NCBI RefSeq assembly: GCF_964229645.1
Contig: NZ_CAXREX010000311.1
Location: forward strand, 1-8,833
Direction of reading: 5' to 3'
DNA length: 8,833 bases
DNA from: Nioella sp964229645
GTDB lineage: Bacteria; Pseudomonadota; Alphaproteobacteria; Rhodobacterales; Rhodobacteraceae
In this document: in pieces, positions 5,697-8,833 of the stretch
Layout of the letters: each line of letters starts with the position of its first letter
Numbering within the stretch: the stretch's first letter is position 1
Program-made: the position numbers and the translations under genes
Notes under the pieces: generated by a model
Databases searched by the model: none
The model's input: only the letters and a program-made list of their open reading frames with translations
Told to the model about the DNA's origin: nothing

Positions 5697-7034
5697 CTAG
5701 CGGGTCAGGACCGCCGAAAGAGGCGCAAGCGCCACGGCTTCGGACCGGTTGCCGAGCGCCCAGGAAAAGAGCGCCGTTACCGTGTCGGAATAGGTATGCC
5801 CCACAACGATCACGGCCCCTTCCTGGCCCGCGGCGAAGGCCGCCCGGTCGAGATAACGCGTGATCACGGTCGCGCGTTCCTGTTCGCTGTCGATCTCGCG
5901 AAAGAGCGTGGCCGCGGGGACCGTCGCGCGCGTGGCCGTCTGTTCCGCCACGTTCAGCCCGCGCGGGAAAGCCACCAGCCCGTGCCCGCTTTCGGCCAGC
6001 GTCTCGACCACCGCCTCAAGCACCTCGCGCCGGCCCTGGATGGCTTCCCCGGCCGTGTCCAGCACGCCGACCGCCTCGGGCAGCGTGGCAAAGCCGCGTG
6101 CCAGCACCGCGCTCACATCCGCGCCGGTCACATCCTCGGTGAAGACCGCCCCCGACAGCAGCACCTCGAAGCCGGCAGCCCGGTAGGCTGCAGCGGCCTC
6201 GGCGGCGTCGGGGCGGCGCGGGTCGATGGCGAACGCCACTGGGAATTCGAAGCGGGTCAGCGCGTCGCGGCCCAGGGGAAAGCTTGGATCGTCGATCAGG
6301 ATCACCGCCATCAGGGGGCGTGTTTCTGCGGCATCGAAGGGTGCTGCAAAGCGGTCGATCGCCCGCATGTCGCCGGTCTGCTCGGCCGGTTCGATCGGCT
6401 GCAGGGGCCGCCCGAGCGGCGCGGTCTCGGTTTCCGCCTCGGGTCCGGTCTCGATCTGCGGCAGGCCGAGGGCGGCAGGCTCTTCGGCGGCCACCTGCGG
6501 CAACGGGCTGCTGCCTGCACTGGACGGAGCGGCAACCGGCTCGGGGCTGGTGGGGGCAGCGGCGGGGCTTTCCACGCTCGCGACGGCCTGCGGCTGCGGG
6601 GCGGGCTGCGTGTCGGGCAGCGGCGGGGCCGTGGGCTGCGGCAGCGCGGTCACGGCGGCGGGGGCGCCTGCGGGGGCGCTGTCGAGCCCCGGCAGAACCG
6701 GGGCCGTCTCATCGGCAGGGCGGTTGAATTCCGACCCCGCGGGCAAGACGATCTCGGAGATCGGCGCCGTGGTGCCCGATGCGGCAGACTCTTGCGGCGC
6801 GGCCGGGGGCTGCAGTTGGGGGCCGCTGGCGGTGGCGGTTTCGGGGGCAGTCGCTGCGGGGGACTGCTCGGCGGCCTCGGGCGCGATGACGGGTTCCTGC
6901 TCTGCGGAACTAACTGCCGTGGGCGCAGGGCGGCTCACCCCGTCGGGCAAGGGCATTCCAAGCGACAGAAGCGCCACCGCCACAAGCGACAGAAGCGCCC
7001 CCCAGATCACACCCGAAATCAGACCTCTGCCCAT
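5697..7034 (-). CDS. Membrane-anchored divergent polysaccharide deacetylase family protein (YibQ-like)
   Basis: This 445-residue envelope protein has three parts. Residues 7-26 (SGVIWGALLSLVAVALLSLG) form an uncleaved-looking N-terminal membrane segment. About 27-237 is a low-complexity linker dominated by Ala, Pro, Glu and Ser, suited to crossing the periplasm. About 240-443 is the divergent polysaccharide deacetylase domain (VILIDDPSFPLGRDAL, FPVAFAIDPRRPDAAEAAAAYRAAGFEVLL, GHGLVAFPRGLN, RYLDRAAF, GAVIVVGHTYSDTVTALFSWAL). Asp248 and Asp249 and His413 are visible. The region after GFEVLL reads SGAVFTEDV instead of the HLPMEP-like metal-ligand segment of typical YibQ proteins, so catalysis is doubtful. 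The ATG at 7034 has AAGG eight bases upstream. It is divergent from trpG and convergent with the aminotransferase gene. Substrate and role are unknown. Confidence 0.82.
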   Translation of the reverse strand: MGRGLISGVIWGALLSLVAVALLSLGMPLPDGVSRPAPTAVSSAEQEPVIAPEAAEQSPAATAPETATASGPQLQPPAAPQESAASGTTAPISEIVLPAGSEFNRPADETAPVLPGLDSAPAGAPAAVTALPQPTAPPLPDTQPAPQPQAVASVESPAAAPTSPEPVAAPSSAGSSPLPQVAAEEPAALGLPQIETGPEAETETAPLGRPLQPIEPAEQTGDMRAIDRFAAPFDAAETRPLMAVILIDDPSFPLGRDALTRFEFPVAFAIDPRRPDAAEAAAAYRAAGFEVLLSGAVFTEDVTGADVSAVLARGFATLPEAVGVLDTAGEAIQGRREVLEAVVETLAESGHGLVAFPRGLNVAEQTATRATVPAATLFREIDSEQERATVITRYLDRAAFAAGQEGAVIVVGHTYSDTVTALFSWALGNRSEAVALAPLSAVLTR

Positions 7035-7127
7035 GACCTACACCTTCTCGACACGTCCCATACGCCCGCGCATGGGCGACATGGCCAATTTGCCCCAGCT
7101 TGATGGGCCGTTCTGATGGCGCACGGG

Positions 7128-7161
7128 TTGACCCCGGCTTTCGGCCCTGCGCATGTATAGC
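7128..7161 (+). promoter_or_regulatory. Candidate trpGD promoter
   Basis: TTGACC (7128-7133) is a good -35 match. Possible -10 elements are CATGTA (7152-7157, 18-base spacer) and TATAGC (7156-7161, spacer 22, too long for a standard promoter). It lies 50-85 bases before trpG in the divergent gap. The sequence match is moderate and the start site is inferred, falling near 7164-7168, right at the foot of the leader hairpin. Confidence 0.4.
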
Positions 7162-7163
7162 GC

Positions 7164-7191
7164 GGGGTGCGGCCCGGGCGCACCCCTTTTT
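7164..7191 (+). terminator. Terminator-like hairpin in the trpG leader (possible attenuator)
   Basis: GGGGTGCG (7164-7171) pairs perfectly with CGCACCCC (7179-7186) around a 7-base GC-rich loop, and TTTTT (7187-7191) follows at once. The structure has all parts of an intrinsic terminator pointing toward trpG and lies 22 bases before its ATG. No plus-strand gene ends upstream, as the neighbour is divergent, so it would act on the trpGD leader itself. No Trp-rich leader peptide is visible. It may be an attenuator, a 5' stabilising hairpin, or an operator overlapping the start site. Confidence 0.55.
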
Positions 7192-7213
7192 CGCGACGAA
7201 GGTGCACAAGAGC

Positions 7214-7810
7214 ATGCTGCTGCTTATCGATAACTACGACAGTTTCACCTATAACCTGGTTCACTATCTGGGCGAGCTTGGCTGCGTGCCGCACGTGGTG
7301 CGCAACGATGCGCTCAACGTGCAGGAAGCGATGGCGCTGAAGCCCGAGGGCATCGTGCTGTCGCCCGGTCCCTGCGACCCGGCGCAGGCCGGGATCTGCC
7401 TCGGACTGACCGCCGCCGCCGCCGAAACCGGAACGCCGCTTCTGGGCGTCTGCCTGGGCCACCAGACCATCGGCGAAGCTTTCGGCGGGAAGGTCGTGCG
7501 CTGTCACGAGATCGTGCATGGCAAGATGGGCACCATCCACCATGCGGGCCTTGGCGTGTTCGAGGGCCTGCCCTCGCCCCTGCAAGGCACGCGCTATCAT
7601 TCGCTGGTCGTGGAGCGCGAGAGCCTGCCCGACTGCCTCGAAGTGACCGCCTGGCTGGAGGACGGAACCATCATGGGCCTGCGCCACAAGAGCCTGCCCA
7701 TCGAGGGCGTCCAGTTCCATCCCGAAAGCATTCGCTCGGAACATGGCCACGCGATGCTGAAGAATTTCCTCAAGACCGTGCCCGGCGCATTGGAGGAGGA
7801 AGTGGCATGA
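7214..7810 (+). CDS. trpG: Anthranilate synthase component II, glutamine amidotransferase subunit
   Basis: This 198-residue class I glutamine amidotransferase supplies ammonia from glutamine to TrpE, which makes anthranilate from chorismate, the first step of tryptophan synthesis. The start MLLLIDNYDSFTYNLVHYLGELG is the family signature. Also seen are LSPGPCDPAQAG (49-60), the nucleophile Cys80 in GVCLGHQTIGEAFGG, and the other triad residues His169 and Glu171 in GVQFHPES. HHAGLGVFEGLP and RYHSLVVE are as in other TrpG/PabA proteins. The ATG at 7214 fits the family N-terminus. GAAGG at 7198-7202 is a somewhat distant ribosome site, and an in-frame GTG at 7202 is less likely. TrpE is not in the window. 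The same subunit may also serve PabB (folate synthesis). The stop overlaps trpD by ATGA. Confidence 0.95.
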   Translation: MLLLIDNYDSFTYNLVHYLGELGCVPHVVRNDALNVQEAMALKPEGIVLSPGPCDPAQAGICLGLTAAAAETGTPLLGVCLGHQTIGEAFGGKVVRCHEIVHGKMGTIHHAGLGVFEGLPSPLQGTRYHSLVVERESLPDCLEVTAWLEDGTIMGLRHKSLPIEGVQFHPESIRSEHGHAMLKNFLKTVPGALEEEVA

Positions 7811-8823
7811 GCGACCAGATGAAACCCCTCATCGCCGCCGTGGCCGAGCGCAGCCTCAGCGCCGAAGAGGCCGAACGCGCCTTCGGCCTTCTCTTCGACG
7901 GCGAGGCCACCGACGCCCAGATCGGCGGCATGCTGATGGCCATGCGCGTGCGCGGCGAAACGGTCGAGGAGATCGCCGCCGCCGCCAAGGTGATGCGCGG
8001 CAAATGCGTCGCCGTTAACGCTCCCGAGGGCGCGATCGACATCGTGGGCACGGGCGGCGATGGCAAGGGCACGCTCAACATCTCGACCGCGACCGCCTTC
8101 GTGGTGGCAGGCGCAGGCGTGCCGGTGGCCAAGCATGGCAACCGCAACCTCAGTTCGAAATCGGGCGCGGCGGATGCGCTGACCCAGATGGGCGTGAACG
8201 TGATGGTGGGCGCGCCCATCGTCGAACACGCCCTGCGCGAGGCCGGGATCGGCTTCATGATGGCGCCCATGCACCACCCGGCGATTGCCCATGTGATGCC
8301 CACCCGCCAGCAGCTTGGCACCCGCACGCTCTTCAACGTGCTCGGGCCGCTGACCAACCCCGCCGGCGTCAAGCGCCAGCTGACCGGGGCTTTCGCGCCC
8401 TGGCTCATCCGCCCCATGGCCGAGGTGCTGGGGGCGCTCGGCTCCGAGGCGGCCTGGCTGGTCCATGGCTCGGACGGCACCGATGAGCTGTCCATTGCCG
8501 GGCCGTCTGCGGTTGCCGCGCTGAAGGATGGCGCGGTCGAAGAGTTCGAGATCACACCCGACGATGCAGGGCTGCCCACCCATCCGTTCGAAGCGATCCT
8601 GGGCGGAACCCCGGCAGAAAACGGCGTGGCCTTCCGGGCCCTTCTGAACGGCGATGGCGGGGCCTACCGGGACGCGGTGCTTTTGAATGCCGCTGCCGCG
8701 CTTATGGTGGCGGGCGCTGTGACCGCGCTGCCCGACGGGGTTGAGAAGGCCGCGCGAAGCATCGATTCCGGTGCGGCGCTCAAGGCCGTGGAAACCCTGG
8801 CCCGGATCACCTCGGCGGCCTGA
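7807..8823 (+). CDS. trpD: Anthranilate phosphoribosyltransferase
   Basis: This 338-residue enzyme joins anthranilate to PRPP, giving phosphoribosyl-anthranilate, the second committed step of tryptophan synthesis. It shows the N-terminal helical domain (1-70), the PRPP loop GTGGDGKGTLNIST (81-94), KHGNRNLSSKSGAADALTQMGV (109-130), the anthranilate-side MMAPMHHPA, and NVLGPLTNPA. The length equals the family norm (about 335-345). GGAGGAGGA (7792-7800), within the end of trpG, is a strong ribosome site six bases before the ATG, and the two genes overlap by ATGA (7807-7810), so the subunits are co-translated. An ATG overlaps the stop as TGATG (8821-8825), and trpC may follow, but only a few bases remain. 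Confidence 0.96.
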   Translation: MSDQMKPLIAAVAERSLSAEEAERAFGLLFDGEATDAQIGGMLMAMRVRGETVEEIAAAAKVMRGKCVAVNAPEGAIDIVGTGGDGKGTLNISTATAFVVAGAGVPVAKHGNRNLSSKSGAADALTQMGVNVMVGAPIVEHALREAGIGFMMAPMHHPAIAHVMPTRQQLGTRTLFNVLGPLTNPAGVKRQLTGAFAPWLIRPMAEVLGALGSEAAWLVHGSDGTDELSIAGPSAVAALKDGAVEEFEITPDDAGLPTHPFEAILGGTPAENGVAFRALLNGDGGAYRDAVLLNAAAALMVAGAVTALPDGVEKAARSIDSGAALKAVETLARITSAA

Positions 8824-8833
8824 TGGGCGGGGT

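Noticed and set aside
5796..7103. Long open frames on the plus strand opposite the polysaccharide deacetylase gene
   Set aside because: Their Gly/Arg-rich and Ser/Ala-rich translations have no recognisable domain. They are expected shadows of a GC-rich, Ala/Pro-rich gene.
7072..7160. Possible trp leader peptides before trpG
   Set aside because: The two 14-residue frames contain no Trp codon and no clear ribosome site, so they do not support classic attenuation.
7597..8583. Long minus-strand open frames opposite trpG and trpD
   Set aside because: They are antisense to two clearly identified enzymes, have His/Gly/Arg-rich low-complexity translations and lack domain signatures.
8823..8833. Start of trpC at the ATG overlapping the trpD stop
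   Set aside because: Only a few codons (Met-Gly-Gly) are visible and do not match the usual TrpC start. The true start may lie beyond the window.

Overview
The window reads as ordinary, gene-dense chromosome of a high-GC alphaproteobacterium, most likely a Rhodobacteraceae/roseobacter-type species. I infer this from the strong G/C bias at third codon positions, the trpG-trpD order, an LdtR-like MarR regulator of a type shared across alphaproteobacteria, a Rhodobacteraceae-style membrane-anchored divergent polysaccharide deacetylase, and a tight C(UUCG)G terminator after the aminotransferase. No phage, transposon, CRISPR array, tRNA or rRNA was seen.

Layout. Bases 1-149 are non-coding and odd: a 42-base run of C, then an 11-bp G-rich tandem repeat and a G6CGC6 palindrome. 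This looks like a contig end. Bases 150-1576 (minus) hold a two-gene unit, galB then galC, with ATGA-overlapping ends, for the lower part of the gallate/protocatechuate 4,5-cleavage pathway. A divergent LysR-type regulator with two tandem DNA-binding domains follows (1686-2900, plus). It ends against a convergent LdtR-like MarR gene (2897-3394, minus); the two stop codons share one CTAG. The MarR gene has a nested dyad in its promoter region. A small minus-strand operon follows (3483-4162): an XRE-type HTH protein with a C-terminal coiled coil, overlapping by ATGA with sdhE, the succinate dehydrogenase flavinylation factor.

Divergent from it is a class I aspartate/prephenate-type aminotransferase (4285-5487), closed by a strong intrinsic terminator. 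The gap between that terminator and the next, convergent gene is almost filled by a run of consecutive perfect inverted repeats (5596-5691). The convergent gene (5697-7034, minus) encodes a membrane-anchored protein with a roughly 210-residue Ala/Pro-rich linker and a divergent polysaccharide deacetylase domain. Divergent from it, trpG and trpD (7214-8823) are translationally coupled and probably continue as trpC beyond the window. Their leader contains a terminator-like hairpin.

Overall, the genes serve aromatic-compound breakdown, amino-acid biosynthesis, respiratory enzyme assembly and envelope functions. I see no clearly new multi-gene system. The points most worth a second look are the palindrome array, the double-HTH LysR protein, the trpG leader hairpin, the MarR operator and the poly-C end.
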